Shown here: positions 23,085-34,981 of the stretch, piece after piece | Numbering within the stretch: position 1 is the stretch's first letter | Layout: each line of letters starts with the position of its first letter | Assembly (NCBI GenBank): GCA_029255685.2 | Contig: CM055311.2 | Span: forward strand, 15,001 to 79,000 | Reading direction: 5' to 3' | From: Silene conica | Taxonomy: Eukaryota; Streptophyta; Magnoliopsida; Caryophyllales; Caryophyllaceae | DNA: 64,000 nt | Made by a program: the position numbers and the translations under genes | The notes under the pieces: generated by a model | What the model was told of the DNA's origin: nothing | The model's input: only the letters and a program-made list of their open reading frames with translations | Databases searched by the model: none

Positions 23085-23911
23085 AGTAACTTGGTATCAC
23101 TATGACTTCTGTTGGATTGTTAATTATCTTAGATTGTATATGTTTTGAACGTTGTGGAAACGTTTGTTGTTATGTTGGATTGGATTTTGGAACGAATGTT
23201 GTTGGTTCGAAGGAAATGTAATGTCTTTTGGTTGGATATTTTACTGCAGGTGGTTTTAAATTTCTGGTGTTTTGGATATCAACTTTATAGGAAGGTGCTG
23301 CCGAAATTTCGGTAGCGGATTTTTTTTAAAAAACATAAAAATAAAATACATCAGTTCTTATAAGAAATGATGCAAATGGTAATTAGTTATTGCATCGGTT
23401 TTGAAAAGAAATGATGCAAAAAAAATAGAGCAAAAGAGTCAGTTCCTATAATAACTGACGCATATATTAGTAAACTTGGCGCTAAAACAACATATCAAAT
23501 ACATCAGTTTTAACAAAACTGACGCAACAAGTAGAGGAAAAAACGTCAGTTTCGTTTATAATCGATGCATATACTATTCAATTTTGCGCGAAATTAAGGA
23601 ACTAATTGCATCAATTGTTGGGAAACTGACGCAAAAGCTAAGCGCAAAAGCATCCGTTACTGGAAAACTGAAGCAAAAACTAAGCTATTTGCGTCGGTTC
23701 TTAGAGCAATTGCATCGGTTGTAGTTTAAGAACTGATGCAAATGATAAGTAAAATGCATCAGTTTTATAATAAGAACTGATGCAAATGTCTGTTTTTTTG
23801 CGTCAGTTTTAGAACCGACGTTTCAATAAACATCAACTCCAAAAACGTCAATCAAGAACCGACGCAATAAGTCATATAGAACGGACGCAATATGGTGTTT
23901 TTGTACTAGTG
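23085..23911 (+). repeat. CACTA 3' flank, subterminal inverted repeats and terminus
   Basis: After about 250 bp of 3' flank, 23340-23890 holds roughly ten imperfect inverted pairs of the form TGCRTCAGTT - spacer - AACTGAYGCA, for example at 23346-23376, 23437-23462, 23500-23526 and 23757-23785. Such arrays are the binding sites for the TNPA-type protein in En/Spm elements. The element ends TTTTTGTACTAGTG at 23911; its reverse complement starts CACTAGTACAAAAA. Confidence 0.88.
23892..23911 (+). repeat. CACTA terminal inverted repeat (3' end)
   Basis: Reverse complement starts CACTAGTACAAAAACACC. The base after 23911 begins TGACCAACATTAATCGG, which is internal LTR sequence of Copia-2 (compare about 30284-30300), giving the exact boundary. 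The 3-bp target duplication would be TGA; its left partner is not in the window. Confidence 0.9.
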
Positions 23912-24859
23912 TGACCAACATTAATCGGTAATGATTGGCTGACTAGAGTTTGACATTACTGTCGTGTGACGCTGGTGGTCAGTTGATCCCTTTAGGTCAC
24001 GCCTATAGGACAATCACCTTAATTGATATATTGATCAATTGTATACGATACGAATTGATCAAATTCCTTAAAATCGAATATCGAGAAATCAGAGGATGAA
24101 TCTTAATGTAAGATGTATATTTGAAATTGAAATGTATCAATTGTCAATTATTAATCGATATTTTTGAAATATCGAAATTAGAATGAGAAAGATTCGTGGT
24201 TATAACAAACGTTGTATATCGTTTTGACGATTATTATAATAACCATATTATGAGACGGTAATTACGAATTACTAAACAAATTTGTTAAATATGATTTAAT
24301 TAATTTAGAAATAATATTTATTTGATAATATGTATTTTAAATTAGTACAATTGTATTATGTCACATAGGATGTTGCATGTCACACAATTGTACAAATTAC
24401 AAATTGTAAAATGGATGTCCATTTTACCTGAATTGTGTCGTGTAAGTGTATGTATTTTAAGAACTAATTAGTTGTAATTATGCCTTAGGAACATAATAAT
24501 TATTATATGTTTAATACCTAATGTAGGTATGCACACCTATTGCATGGGATAGTTAAAAAGAAGACCCCTTGACCTTCCTAAGCACTCTTCCTCACGGCAC
24601 ACTGAACCCACCCACCATAAGTATTGTGATTCTGTTCACAATTCATTCTAATGCTAACCTAAGGAAATTTCTAGTTAGAGAAAAACCTAATAAAATCCTC
24701 TAAATATTATTAGATATTATTCTATATATACTATATTATCTCGTTAAGTTCTAATACGATTAGAACTCGTTTTGGAAACCGATTGTTGTTCACCTAGTCC
24801 GTGTAAGCTCTCGGTTTTAAGGAGTATTCCGTGTAAGCTCTCGGTTTTAAGGTTACGTC
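23912..24859 (+). repeat. Copia-2 5' LTR, both ends missing
   Basis: Aligns with the 3' LTR from about 30284. The left end is replaced by the CACTA. The right end stops at TTACGTC, after which leader text ACATGCAATATT begins, while the 3' LTR continues TTGGGTGCATCG for about 200 bp. The primer binding site is thus lost, with GTC shared at the junction. A 30-bp direct duplication (CCGTGTAAGCTCTCGG twice) lies at 24798-24843. Confidence 0.85.
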
Positions 24860-26870
24860 ACATGCAATATTTTCACTAAATTTTTCAGAAGTTTATATTA
24901 AGTATTGCGTGATTTTTTATTTTTATGGTAGAAATCGGGATAATAGTGACATAATTCAACTTAAATAGTTTGAGTTGGAATTTGGCCATAAAACTTTACA
25001 CAGTGTCATATATATTAATTCTAGCATGCATGTAAATTTTGAGATTTTTCTTTCGAATATTGAATGAGGATTGATTTTAATGGTTAATATCGTATATTAT
25101 ATGACAAAATTCGTTAAAAATAATAAAGCTTGCTAAAATGGCCGAATAAATTCACCCATAGATGTCATATTAGATATGTTAATCAGAATAATTTTCTTGA
25201 ATGCTAAAAGTTTCTGAAAATTTTAATTTTAATTTTACAAGTTAAAGTTAGCTTTTTGATTTTAAGAGTCATAATTCACTTTTTCAGACCTTCGACAGTG
25301 TTTTACTGTTCATTTTTAGATTCTAAAAAGTTTAGAATATGTAAAAATTATCATTAGTATTTATTGGTATTTTATTGCATTTTATAAAAGTAAATTTTGA
25401 ATTTTCGACCTAAAATGCGTGTTTTTACGACTTATTTCGATATATGTTGGTTATTTCGAATATACTAATGATTTTTTAGGTTCTGGAATTTTGATAAAAT
25501 TTCAAATAATTCAAAATTTGAATTTTGAATTTTTCGAAAATCTTATGACTCATTTTGATTTTATATTATATTTTCCCGTAAAACCGATAATACACCCAAC
25601 AATATTATAATAAATAAGTTAAGTCATGTTCAAAATTTGAGTAAGACTAAATTTTGAAACCTAAATGTGTTAGGATGTTTAGCTTAATAGTGAATATTGA
25701 TTCATATAATGTTAAGTGATTTTAAATGTTAAAATCACGCAATTCCATAAAACCATGTTATTATGATAACGATATTTAAATTAAGTTTAAATAGGACGAT
25801 TTGGCTTAGGATTGGCATGTTAGTTGCATATTCATAAACATTGCATATTTATTTATTTATGAATGTCATAATTTTATTTACGTAACTTGGAATTATGTAA
25901 TTTTACTTAGTATGGCCTTAGTTTTAATCGTTATTGCCCGAAATGTATGGGAGTATCGATTCGGATGTAATTTAATGTGATCTCGTATCACTTTATTTTA
26001 TTGCTTTATTTTATTTTATAATGTATAAAATAGATAGAAAATTTTGTAATTATTTATTCCGGAGATCCTTGGAGACAGTGCTTTTCGGAAAGGAGTTACG
26101 TCCAAGACGGAGTTTGCCTTGGGATGCGTGCTGCGTGTGAAGTGCAAGGGACCAAGGAGTTGGTTTCCGAATTTCTAATTTTCAATTAAATTTTCTATTT
26201 TAGGAAGGCCATACTAGGATTTATTTATGCTTTAAAGTTTTTATGCATTTATTTATGCTTGATATGTTTGCATGCATAGCCAAATCGACATTCCATATCA
26301 TGCATATTCATCGAGTTTATCGACCGTGTCAATTAATTTGTCGAGAATTCACCGAATTAGTTCACTTAAAGGAGATATATAATAAATTGACAAGATCTCT
26401 TACGTAATCAAATATTGAGACATAGCCTTACCAAAGAGTAGAGAACCCATGAAGTACCTTCTTCATAAGGAAGTAGGCTCGGTTAAACCGGGGTGCTAAA
26501 CTTGTTACGTTGGAGAAGTGGGGTAATATGATTACAATCTCAAAATTTGGTCGATCTCAACGAAGGTATTCGAGCCACCGTAGTGGTAATAAGTTCGGGC
26601 TAAAGATAAGAATTAGTGTAATTTTTATCGACCGAGAGTTCTAAAAGTAGAATCGATTAAAGGTTAATCCACCGAATTATATTAACGAGGGATGTATCGG
26701 CTAAACCGTGCCCGAGTTAGTATGGATTTGGGTCTCGGGATCATTTACTTAATTGGGTAAGAGATCATTAAGTAGATGTTTAACTTGTTTAATAATTACA
26801 AGGTTAAATAAACGATAATTGTATTTTAATTCCTTCGTTTCATTTGTAGTTCATTTTCAACAATCATCAA
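24860..26870 (+). other. Copia-2 leader (noncoding)
   Basis: AT-rich, no gene. Matches the Copia-4 leader in its first part (GTCACATGCAATAT, about 35430) and in the conserved block 26060-26780 (CGGAAAGGAGTT, GGCCATACTAGG, GCATGCATAGCCAAATCG, TAGCCTTACCAAAGAGTAG, GGTCGATCTCAACGAA). Confidence 0.8.
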
Positions 26871-27816
26871 ATGGCTAATAACGCTCCACCTCTCACGAAT
26901 GTATCATGGCTTTGATCCTTCATGGATCGTTGCAAGCTTGAGAAGCAAGGCACCAATTTTAAAGCTTGGGAAGCACAATTACTTTTGGCTGCGGAAGGTG
27001 ACAATAAGATCCGTTTCCTTACCGAAGCCGCTCCTCCCGCTCCCACCACTCATTCCACGATTACGAATCGTCAGGCCTATGAAGCCTATATGAAAGAGTC
27101 GAACATTCTTAACCACACACTTATTTTCTCCATGGATCCAGATCTCCAAAGGAGAATGATTGACCTAAGCACGGCAAATGAGATTTACACCAAGCTTAAG
27201 AATATGTTTTCAAAAGCTCCTAGGATGTTACTACATGAGGTGACTTCCGCCTTCTTTGATCCATACTTGGATAAGGGTGAGTTCTTATGTGCTCAAAAGG
27301 GTTGAGCCATCCGAAACCTTGAAAGTGCAAGGGACGGAAGTTCCTGCAGACTCTCTCATAATAGATCAAATTCTTCGCTCCCTTGATGTGCTCTCAGAAG
27401 CGGAAAGGGAAATGGGACTTATTCGAAGTACCACGAAGAACATGCTCGACATTGAGAAAAAGGATCAAAGGGAAGTTTAAGAAGAGTGGTTCAAAAGGTA
27501 ATTACAAGAACACCTCCATGATCACACCATTCAAAGGAAAGACCTTTTCGAAAGGTGCTTCTACATCATCTTCAAAGATTGAAGACAAGTGCCATTATTG
27601 CACAAGGATTGGTCATTGGAAGAGAAATTGCCCGAAATACTCGGCCCACCTAAAAGCTGGAAAGGTTCTAGTTGTAGGTAATAATTCTCATTTAAATTCA
27701 TGTTATGTTGTTAATTGTTGTATATTGATACAAGTTTTTAACTCTCACCCTTTTTAATTGTTTTAACGGGACTCCTTCCAAAAGCAAAGGCAATGAGAAA
27801 GAAAAGGAGGCTTGAA
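26871..27816 (+). pseudogene. Copia-2 gag
   Basis: ATG at 26871, then an N-terminal gag like that of Copia-4 (SFMDRCKLEKQGTNFKAWE, MFSKAPRML). A TGA at 26913-26915 stands where Copia-4 has Arg after SWL. Near 27280 the frame shifts, and a block corresponding to the middle of gag is deleted before SEAEREMGL. The zinc knuckle CHYCTRIGHWKRNC starts at 27590. The frame meets a GT donor at 27678; the equivalent of the last exon (TPSKSKGNEKEKEA then TGA 27814-27816) follows, but its acceptor reads CG instead of AG. Confidence 0.85.
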
Positions 27817-29464
27817 GTACCTTCCATGGATCGCTATGGTAGCATCCGAAGATTGAAGACATAAAGAGCTTAGCTCTAATTTTCATTTGATGTCTTCTTT
27901 CTATTATGCATTTTAATTTTAAGAACATTGTATTTCTTGTATGACAGGATCTAGTTATTTCAAACAATGGTTGTAATGTTGAATGTTGGTGACTTGGTTT
28001 TCAACCCAAGTCATCTTTTTTGTTCTTAAATCAAATCGTTGTTTTTAAATGCATTATATAACATGAGTTGATATGATTTTCATATATCGTAATAAAGTAC
28101 CTTGAATAGTTCACCGTACGCTACACATGATAGGATCATAATAAAGTAATTTGCTTTACTTAAACAAGAATTACAACCCGGTGAAAACACTCAATCAATA
28201 TAAGATATAAACATCAAACTCAAATGTGAGAACTAATATCTCACTTCTCATAATGCCTACTATCCATAACATTGTTTATGGGCGAAATTGTTATCCTTGT
28301 AAGAATAACGGTTATTTTAAAGGATAGAGTGGGAGAAATTTTACGCCCGCAAACCAATGGAATAAATATGGGATCTTAGAGAAGAATCCCATATGGGGTC
28401 CTTAAGAAGAACCCTAAATGATGGATAGAAGAAACTACGAGAGGACACAGAAAAAACTACGCGAGGACACAAAAGGAAATGTTCTTTATGTCATTAGTTC
28501 CTAGAGAGGACAAAAGGAACCGCGTATATAAACGGAAGGAAAACGTTTCCCTGAAGTTAATGTTTCTATAGAGGAGAAATCGTCTCCCGTCCTCTTGATA
28601 GTAATGTTTCTTGTTCTGAAGGTTTATAGAGGAGAAATCATGTCCAGGTACTTTCCAAGGGAACGAGGACGAAAAATGAAATGTTCATAATGAGATAAGA
28701 AGATGTTGATTGAGTAGGAGCTAATCACTATAGAGATAGTGGGAGTTATTTAACTATAAAGATAGTGATACAAAATTCAGTGGGAGAAAAAGTCATTAGA
28801 AAGTTGAACCTACCATTTAGAGAGAATGGTGATTCTTTAAATGTAAAGAATAAGAGGTTTTCAATTCTAGATGACTAAATATGTTAAGAACATCATAGGA
28901 TGATGGATAATCATATGTGAGTTAATTATATGATAATGAAACGTCACCTATTGATTTACAATGTTGGATAAATTATTCATATCGATGAATGTAGAATCAC
29001 CTAGATATGAAAGTGTTGATTCGTACGACCTTAACTAACATGCCAAAATGTTGAATCAAAAAAACCTTATTTCGATATAAGTTCTCTAGGAGTACTTGTG
29101 GATCGAATCTAGGTAAACTACAATATGAATTCTAGTACAATATGACTGTGTACGTGAGAAGAACATGTCACGAGTTATAAGATAACAATGGAAGCTTCCT
29201 TCGGGAAAGGAGACTCGAATCTACTATAAGGACTAGACATGTACTTGAATAAGATCATATTATGCGAGATAATATGAGTCAGAAGGAAACCAAAGTTTGT
29301 AGGTTTGGATGACTAGAATAAATGGTGTATTCACATATCAAACCATTAATACAAATTGATGAATGAGCATCATAGATTGTACAGTGTGGAACAGTAATAT
29401 TGTATTGACTGTTCATACAGGACAATTACTCTTATCATTTGAGTTATAATTAACTCACTGTTTA
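27817..29464 (+). other. Copia-2 post-gag noncoding region
   Basis: No pol domain and no long open frame. A short string AGAGTGGGAGAAATTTT (from about 28327) equals part of the integrase tail in Copia-1 (around 11084), suggesting degraded pol leftovers. GTGGGAG recurs at 28329, 28739 and 28780, resembling the polypurine tract. Confidence 0.65.
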
Positions 29465-30170
29465 TATACACTTTGTCAAATCAAAATGGCGTGTAAGAGA
29501 CAATTTTTTAACCCCATAAGTGAACTGGATTAACTTAGTATGGCCCATAGTCGCTTGTATGAGGTGACGTCTCGAAGCGACTAGAGTGTGAGGCGATTGA
29601 TGGCAAGTTCAAATGCTAAGAGTCATGTGGGATGACAAGTCGATCACATAGGCAGACTGCGGAGACACTCTGTCGGGCAACCTGTGACCGCTTATAGAGT
29701 TCTGGAAATTTTATATTAGCCTGGTCGTGGTGAGATCTACTATATTATTCTCATGAGTCGATTCTTAGACTAGAGACCGTTCGCCCAAGGTGGCACAGTT
29801 TCAGAGTGACTTTGATTTATGCTCTACGATCATCCGTAAAAGGGGGTCAAATGGGCATCTTTTGGGTCATAATGGACTGTGTTAGTCGAAGGGAACAGTA
29901 GGATAGGAATTGTCCAGTCCCTTGTCAGGGTTATTATCTTAAATCTCAGGGCCACTCGAGGAGAAGTTTAACTGAAAATGCGTGGCCACGCTCGGAAGGT
30001 ATCTATGGTAGATAATTCCGGTCAAAGCAGTTAAATCTCCAGATCGAGGAAACCGCTCACGATATGATCAAATGCAAGTACGACCTGTAAACAACCTTGC
30101 ATTGAGTAGGAGATGATGTAATAGGACAAGAGAATCGGTGACGCACACTTGTCGAGGACAAGTGGGAGAT
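29465..30170 (+). other. Copia-2 conserved 3' noncoding domain and polypurine tract
   Basis: Counterpart of 15345-16046, with the same ordered landmarks, including GAGGTGACGTCTCGAAG, CCTGGTCGTGG, GGCCACTCGAGGAG, the palindrome GCGTGGCCACGC (29980-29991) and TATCTATGGTAGATAATTCC. It ends in the polypurine tract AAGTGGGAGAT (30160-30170). Confidence 0.85.
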
Positions 30171-31361
30171 TGTTGGGAAATGTGTCCTCAACAATGGTGC
30201 GATCACGTCAGTGATAATTATCATTGCTAAATCTCATGATAAGAATATGCAAGGGATGATCCGAAATTATATAGTTAACTGACCAACATTAATCGGTAAT
30301 GATTGGCTGACTAGAGTTTGACATTACTGTCGTGTGACGGTGGTGGTCAGTTGATCCCTTTAGGTCACACCTATAGGACAATCCCCTTAATTGATATATT
30401 GATCAATTGTATACGATACAAATTGATCAAATTCCTTAAAATCGAATATCGAGAAATCAGAGGTTGAATCTTAATGAAAGATTTATATTTGAAATTGAAA
30501 TGTATCAATTGTCAATTATTAATCGATATTTTTGAAATATCGAAATTAGAATGAGAAAGGTTCGTGGTTATATCAAACGTTGTATATCGTTTTGACGATT
30601 ATTATAATAACAATATTATGAGACGGTAATTACGAATTACTAAACAAATTTGTTAAATATGATTTAATTAATTTAGAAATAATATTTATTTGATAAATAT
30701 GTATTTTAAATTAATACAATTGTATTATGTCACATAGTATGTCCATTTTACGTGAATTGTGTCGTGTAAGTGTATGTGTTTTAAGGACTAATTAGTTGTA
30801 ATTATGCCTTAGGAACATAATAATTATTATAGGTTTAATACCTAATGTAGGTATGCACACCTATTGCATGGGATAGTTAAAAAGAAGACCCCTTGACCTT
30901 CCTAAGCACTCTTCCTCACGGCACACTAAACCCACCCACCATAAGTATTGTGATTTTGTTCACAAATCATTCTATGCTAACCTAAGGAAATTTCTAGTTA
31001 GAGAAAAACCTAAGAAAATCCTCTAAATATTATTAGATAATATTCTATATATACTATATTAAATATAGTATTATCTCGGTAAGTTCTAATACGATTAGAA
31101 CTCGTTTTGGAAACTCGATTGTTATTCACCTAGTATGTGTAAGCTCTCGATTTAAGGGTACGTCTTGGGTGCATCGTAAAGGAGGCATGCTAATTTTGTT
31201 GCTCTGTGGATGATCGTCTTAAGCATATTTGGACCGAATGTAAGGGTCATAATCTCTCGTTTCCGCTATTTTCATTTGCATGCATAAGATCTAAACATAA
31301 ATTAAAGAGTTAATTTTGTAAATTAAAATTAGTATGACTAATTAATTGGTAGGGTTGGTAT
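30171..31361 (+). repeat. Copia-2 3' LTR, last bases cut by Copia-3
   Basis: Starts TGTTGGGAAATGTGTCC right after the polypurine tract. It runs to about 31361, where TGTTGGAGTAAG of Copia-3 begins. The expected terminal CCTAACA-like end is not reached, so Copia-3 inserted within the last bases of this LTR. Confidence 0.85.
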
Positions 31362-32630
31362 TGTTGGAGTAAGTGTCCTCCACAGTGTGTGATTATTTGA
31401 ATAAATCTTTTACAGGATCACATAGGGATACTTAGTATATTAATCGGTTGGTTAACGTTTATCGGTAATGATTGACTCACTAGAAGTTTGACGTTACTGT
31501 CATATGATGGCGATAATCAGCTGATCCCTAAAGGTCACACCTATAGGATAGTACTGAGAAATGTGATTATATATTGATATAATTACGTAAATGCCAAACT
31601 TAGCTTAATGTAGTTAAATAGATGATGAACATTTAATATGATTAAATAATAATTAGGAGAAACGAATTAAATGTTAATTCTAGCAAATATATATAAATGT
31701 TACATTTATTAATTATATATTTTAATTTATGATATTTTAGAATAATATAATTAGATTAATTAATTTTAAAATAATTAACTAACATTCTCCTTAAAATTGT
31801 GTTTATGTTACATTTCCGAAGATGTTCTCCGAAAATTAATATAGGATATTTAGTTCTGAGTACATGCATTAGAATATACGAAGATATTTTAATATAAGTT
31901 CGGATATATGTAAAACAACACAAAACAAAGCCCAACCCACACGTGTGAGTGTAGGTGGTGGGCCGTGTGGTTCTACTACAAATAGGAGAATATGGTTTCT
32001 CTTATGGGGTGTGGATCTCTCATTAGTTTTATCATCTAAAAACCCTAAAAACAAAAGTCTCCAAAGTTAAGAGTAATCAAGGTGGTAATTGGAGAGCATA
32101 TTTCTCATGTCATCTTGGGTGCAATCTAAGGAGAACTTCTACCTTGAAGTTTGGGTTTATACTAGGTTGTTCTTAGACCGATCTCATATAGGACAAAATG
32201 TTATTTCTATGATTCATGTCCTTTTATTTCAGTTCTATTGTTTTAATATCAATTTGTTTTTGATATAATCTTTGACAGTATTAATTAGATTAATACTTTT
32301 ATAAGTAATTTAAGAAATTATTTTCTTCAAGTGGTATCATAGCCATTGTTCAAAATCATTTTGATAATTAATTGAGAATTAAATCCCACGGCACAAATTT
32401 TTCCACGGTTCGAAAATTTTTTGATGTTACGGCTGAAGTTTTTTTCCGTGATTGTCACGGCTTGTTCATGGCGTTTTTTTGTTGTTTCGTTTTTTTTTTT
32501 TTTTTTATTTTGTTATTTTAATTGTTAAAATAATTATTATATGATGATGCTCATAACAATGATATAGATCAATGTTTATTAAAAGTTAAATCAACACAAT
32601 TTTAGAAATAGATTGATTTGTGTTAAATTA
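31362..32630 (+). mobile_element. Copia-3: LTR and leader start, truncated by a Helitron
   Basis: A 968-bp LTR (31362-32329, TGTTGGAG...TTCTTCA) with a primer site two bases after it, then about 290 bp of leader that matches the Copia-5 leader (CCCACGGCAC, GATGATGCTCATAACAATGATATAGATCAATG). The match ends at 32630 exactly where a Helitron terminus starts. The rest of the element is not found in the window. Confidence 0.88.
32332..32343 (+). promoter_or_regulatory. Copia-3 primer binding site
   Basis: TGGTATCATAGC, one base different from the canonical TGGTATCAGAGC complementary to initiator tRNA-Met, two bases after the LTR end. Confidence 0.85.
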
Positions 32631-32663
32631 CTAGTTGTTATTCCGCGCGCGATGCGCGCGGAA
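32631..32663 (-). mobile_element. Helitron 3' terminus (minus strand)
   Basis: On the minus strand the sequence reads TTCCGCGCGC-ATC-GCGCGCGGAA, a perfect 10-bp stem with a 3-nt loop, then TAACAA and CTAG, followed by a host T. A GC-rich hairpin about 10-12 nt before a CTRR end and insertion between A and T are the Helitron hallmarks. The element extends to the right; its 5' TC end was not located. Confidence 0.8.
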
Positions 32664-33671
32664 TTCCAAGGGACGTAATCTGTCATTAAGTAAAAATTCA
32701 TACTTTCAACATGGTACAATTTTTTGTTCGTATCATATTCATGTGGCGTGTTGATCTGTTGTAGAATGACTTTGATGGAAGAATAATCATATATTGAATG
32801 CCTAACATCTTTGATTATAATCATATAGGCTATCTATCACGTGTAAGTTACGTAGACACTGGTTCACGGGAATCATTTTCATGATTTTATACATACACAA
32901 CAAACTTTCTAAGGCGATAATTATTATCAAAACAGAATAAAAAGAATAGGAATAGTAAAGAAGTAGTTTTCATGCGTAGTGCGTGATGAACAGTTGAGCT
33001 TATGTTCTCTTACTTTGTGCATGTCATTTTTCCTCCTCTACTTCCCCATTCTGTTTAGTTATTTGTATTCTTCTTCCTTTACTCTAAATTGAAAGAGGGG
33101 AAACTCATTGCGATGATATCTTGTGTTCTTAGGGAGTTTATGTTTATCAAAACCAAATCTAAAATCTAATCCTACGCAGGATTTTATGCTACATGTACAT
33201 AGTCTTTCACTTGTGTGCCAATTGAGCATGTTTTCAACTGAATCTTCTTGAAAATTGGAACGCGAATGAACTCGATTGTTGAAAACTATGTAATGTAGAA
33301 ATAGTCTAAACAAAATTAAATTTAGAACAAATGTTGATTTCTATTCTTAAAATGTTGGAATAGTCTGAGGCAGTATCAAAACACTTGTAGGTATTGACAG
33401 AAATATATGCAAGGAATTCAGAAGTTAAGCATAAATGCAGAGTATAAATTTAACACGAAACCAGCATATCTGAATGTACTAAATCGTAACACAGACTAAT
33501 ATATGATAATATGTAATATGTTCATACCCATAGGTATTCGCTCTTATTCAACAACAGTTTCAAATAAAAGATACTGGAATACATTAGTTCAGCTTAGGAT
33601 TAAACAACGTTGCATCAAACTTACTGCGATGGGCTTATCAGTTTGAATCGTAGTACCCCTCGCTTTATGAC
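32664..33671 (-). other. Helitron interior, no gene recognised
   Basis: AT-rich sequence without recognisable coding or Rep/helicase motifs, consistent with a non-autonomous Helitron. A segment near 33545 (TTATTCAACAACAGTTTC) recurs near 44152. Copia-4 inserts at 33677 with duplication AATAT (33672-33676). Confidence 0.5.
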
Positions 33672-33676
33672 AATAT

Positions 33677-34967
33677 TGTTGGAGGAAGTGTCCTCGACAA
33701 TAGTGTGTTGACGTAATTAAAACTCATTTAAATGAAACACAACTGGGAGTGTTACTCTTTTAAAGTCAACTGATCAACATTTATCGATAATGATTGGTTG
33801 TCTAGAGTTTGACATTATCGTCATATGATGGTGGTGATCAGTTGATCCCTTAAGGTCATATCTTTAGGGAATTCCGTCTCAATGGAATAATTAATTAATA
33901 TTGTATTGGATACAAATTAATTAATAACTGGAAATTTTGGAAATAATTTTATATGACGAATATTTTTATAATGGGATTATAATAATAATAGTCAAAGTAA
34001 TAAAATAGTTTTATTACTCGGTTTTTATTTATTCGTTTGGGAAACGATTAAATTGAGAATGAACACGGTTGATCATAAAATTACAAAGAGTTGTAATTAA
34101 ATTATGACATTACATTTTTATACAATAATAATTTCGAAATTATTAGTGCAAATATTTAAATGTAATAAATTTGTGAATTATGAATTTTAATAGTTAAAAT
34201 TGCACAATTAACAAATTGGGTCATGTGTTATGGGACATGTATGACATGTTACAAATTAACACAATTGACAAAGATAAAATGGGTCCATATTAGACCACAT
34301 TTCAGCCGTGTACAATGGGAAAAATTGAGGTTGTGTGTGTGCAATGTGATGGAGTGTGTAAGTGGATGTGTAAGAGTGTAAGAGTGTGTAAGGCATCTTG
34401 TGAGCTTTATGTAAGAGCACAAGAGGCATGCATAGGCCATCTTGGCTTATGTTGGCCGGCCAAGAGTGAGCAAGAGAGCTCACATTTGCTCTTTAAATAC
34501 ACCAACACACACCTCATATGAACTACTAGTTTTTGGCTAAGTTATGTGTATGCTTATTCTCATCACAAACTAAAGCATCATTCTCACTAATTTTCTAAGT
34601 AAAATAGTTTTTACTAAGAAAATTATTATTTCCTATACTAATAATATTAAGAGTAATATTATTATTATTTCTAGTATACTTATACTAATTTTCTAGTAAC
34701 AAAATTAGTATTAGTTTGAGATCGGGTCCTTGATACGCATCTTTTGGAGACGATTTTTCTTAGATCGTTTAAGGGTATTTCGGTGGTTTGAAGACTCAAA
34801 TAATAGGTGATTATTGAGTATAAACCTTCTAAAACCAATGTAAGGACTATCTCATCTTATGATATCATCTTGCATGCATAAGATCTATTTAAGTTTTATG
34901 ACCTAAACTTAAAGAAACAAAACTCACATTAGATTTGAGTATAAAATAAGGAACCTAGTTTCCAACA
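33677..34967 (+). repeat. Copia-4 5' LTR (1291 bp)
   Basis: TGTTGGAGGAAG...GTTTCCAACA. A TATA-like TTTAAATA lies near 34492 (TGCTCTTTAAATACACC), a plausible core promoter, so transcription would start about 30 bp downstream. Short frames inside occur identically in both LTRs and are not genes. Confidence 0.95.
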
Positions 34968-34969
34968 AT

Positions 34970-34981
34970 TGGTATCAGAGC
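34970..34981 (+). promoter_or_regulatory. Copia-4 primer binding site (initiator tRNA-Met type)
   Basis: TGGTATCAGAGC, the canonical plant copia primer site, two bases after the LTR end. Confidence 0.95.

Larger units (their letters stand above)
5921..23911 (+). mobile_element. CACTA (En/Spm) DNA transposon, 5' end lost, nested insertions
   Basis: Two gene blocks read in the same direction: a TNP2-type transposase (5922-7640 plus 17203-17949) and a multi-exon second gene ending in a Ulp1-like fold (19175-23084). They are followed by subterminal inverted repeats and a terminus whose reverse complement begins CACTAGTACAAAAACACC, the diagnostic CACTA end. The 5' terminus is not in the window; transposase sequence begins abruptly next to the LINE. 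Copia-1 and its nested solo LTR occupy 7641-17202. Right of the terminus the sequence resumes inside the Copia-2 LTR, identifying the target. Confidence 0.92.
23912..31361 (+). mobile_element. Copia-2: gag-only Ty1/copia element interrupted by the CACTA
   Basis: Contains the 5' LTR from the CACTA insertion point on, a long leader, a decayed gag, about 2.3 kb with no pol, the conserved 3' domain, polypurine tract and 3' LTR (30171 on). There is no integrase or RT between gag and the 3' LTR. The same gag-only layout is found intact in Copia-4, so the lack of pol is a family property and not simply decay. LTRs differ by several percent and by a 45-bp indel, so it is older than Copia-1 or Copia-4. 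Confidence 0.88.

Noticed and set aside
23346-23890. CRISPR-like array in the regularly repeated 23.3-23.9 kb region
   Set aside because: Units are imperfect inverted pairs ending at a CACTA terminus in plant DNA; they are transposon subterminal repeats.
34249-34521. Overlapping 60-75-codon frames on both strands, repeated identically at 42242-42514
   Set aside because: They lie inside the two copies of the Copia-4 LTR and overlap each other in several frames; identity only reflects LTR duplication.
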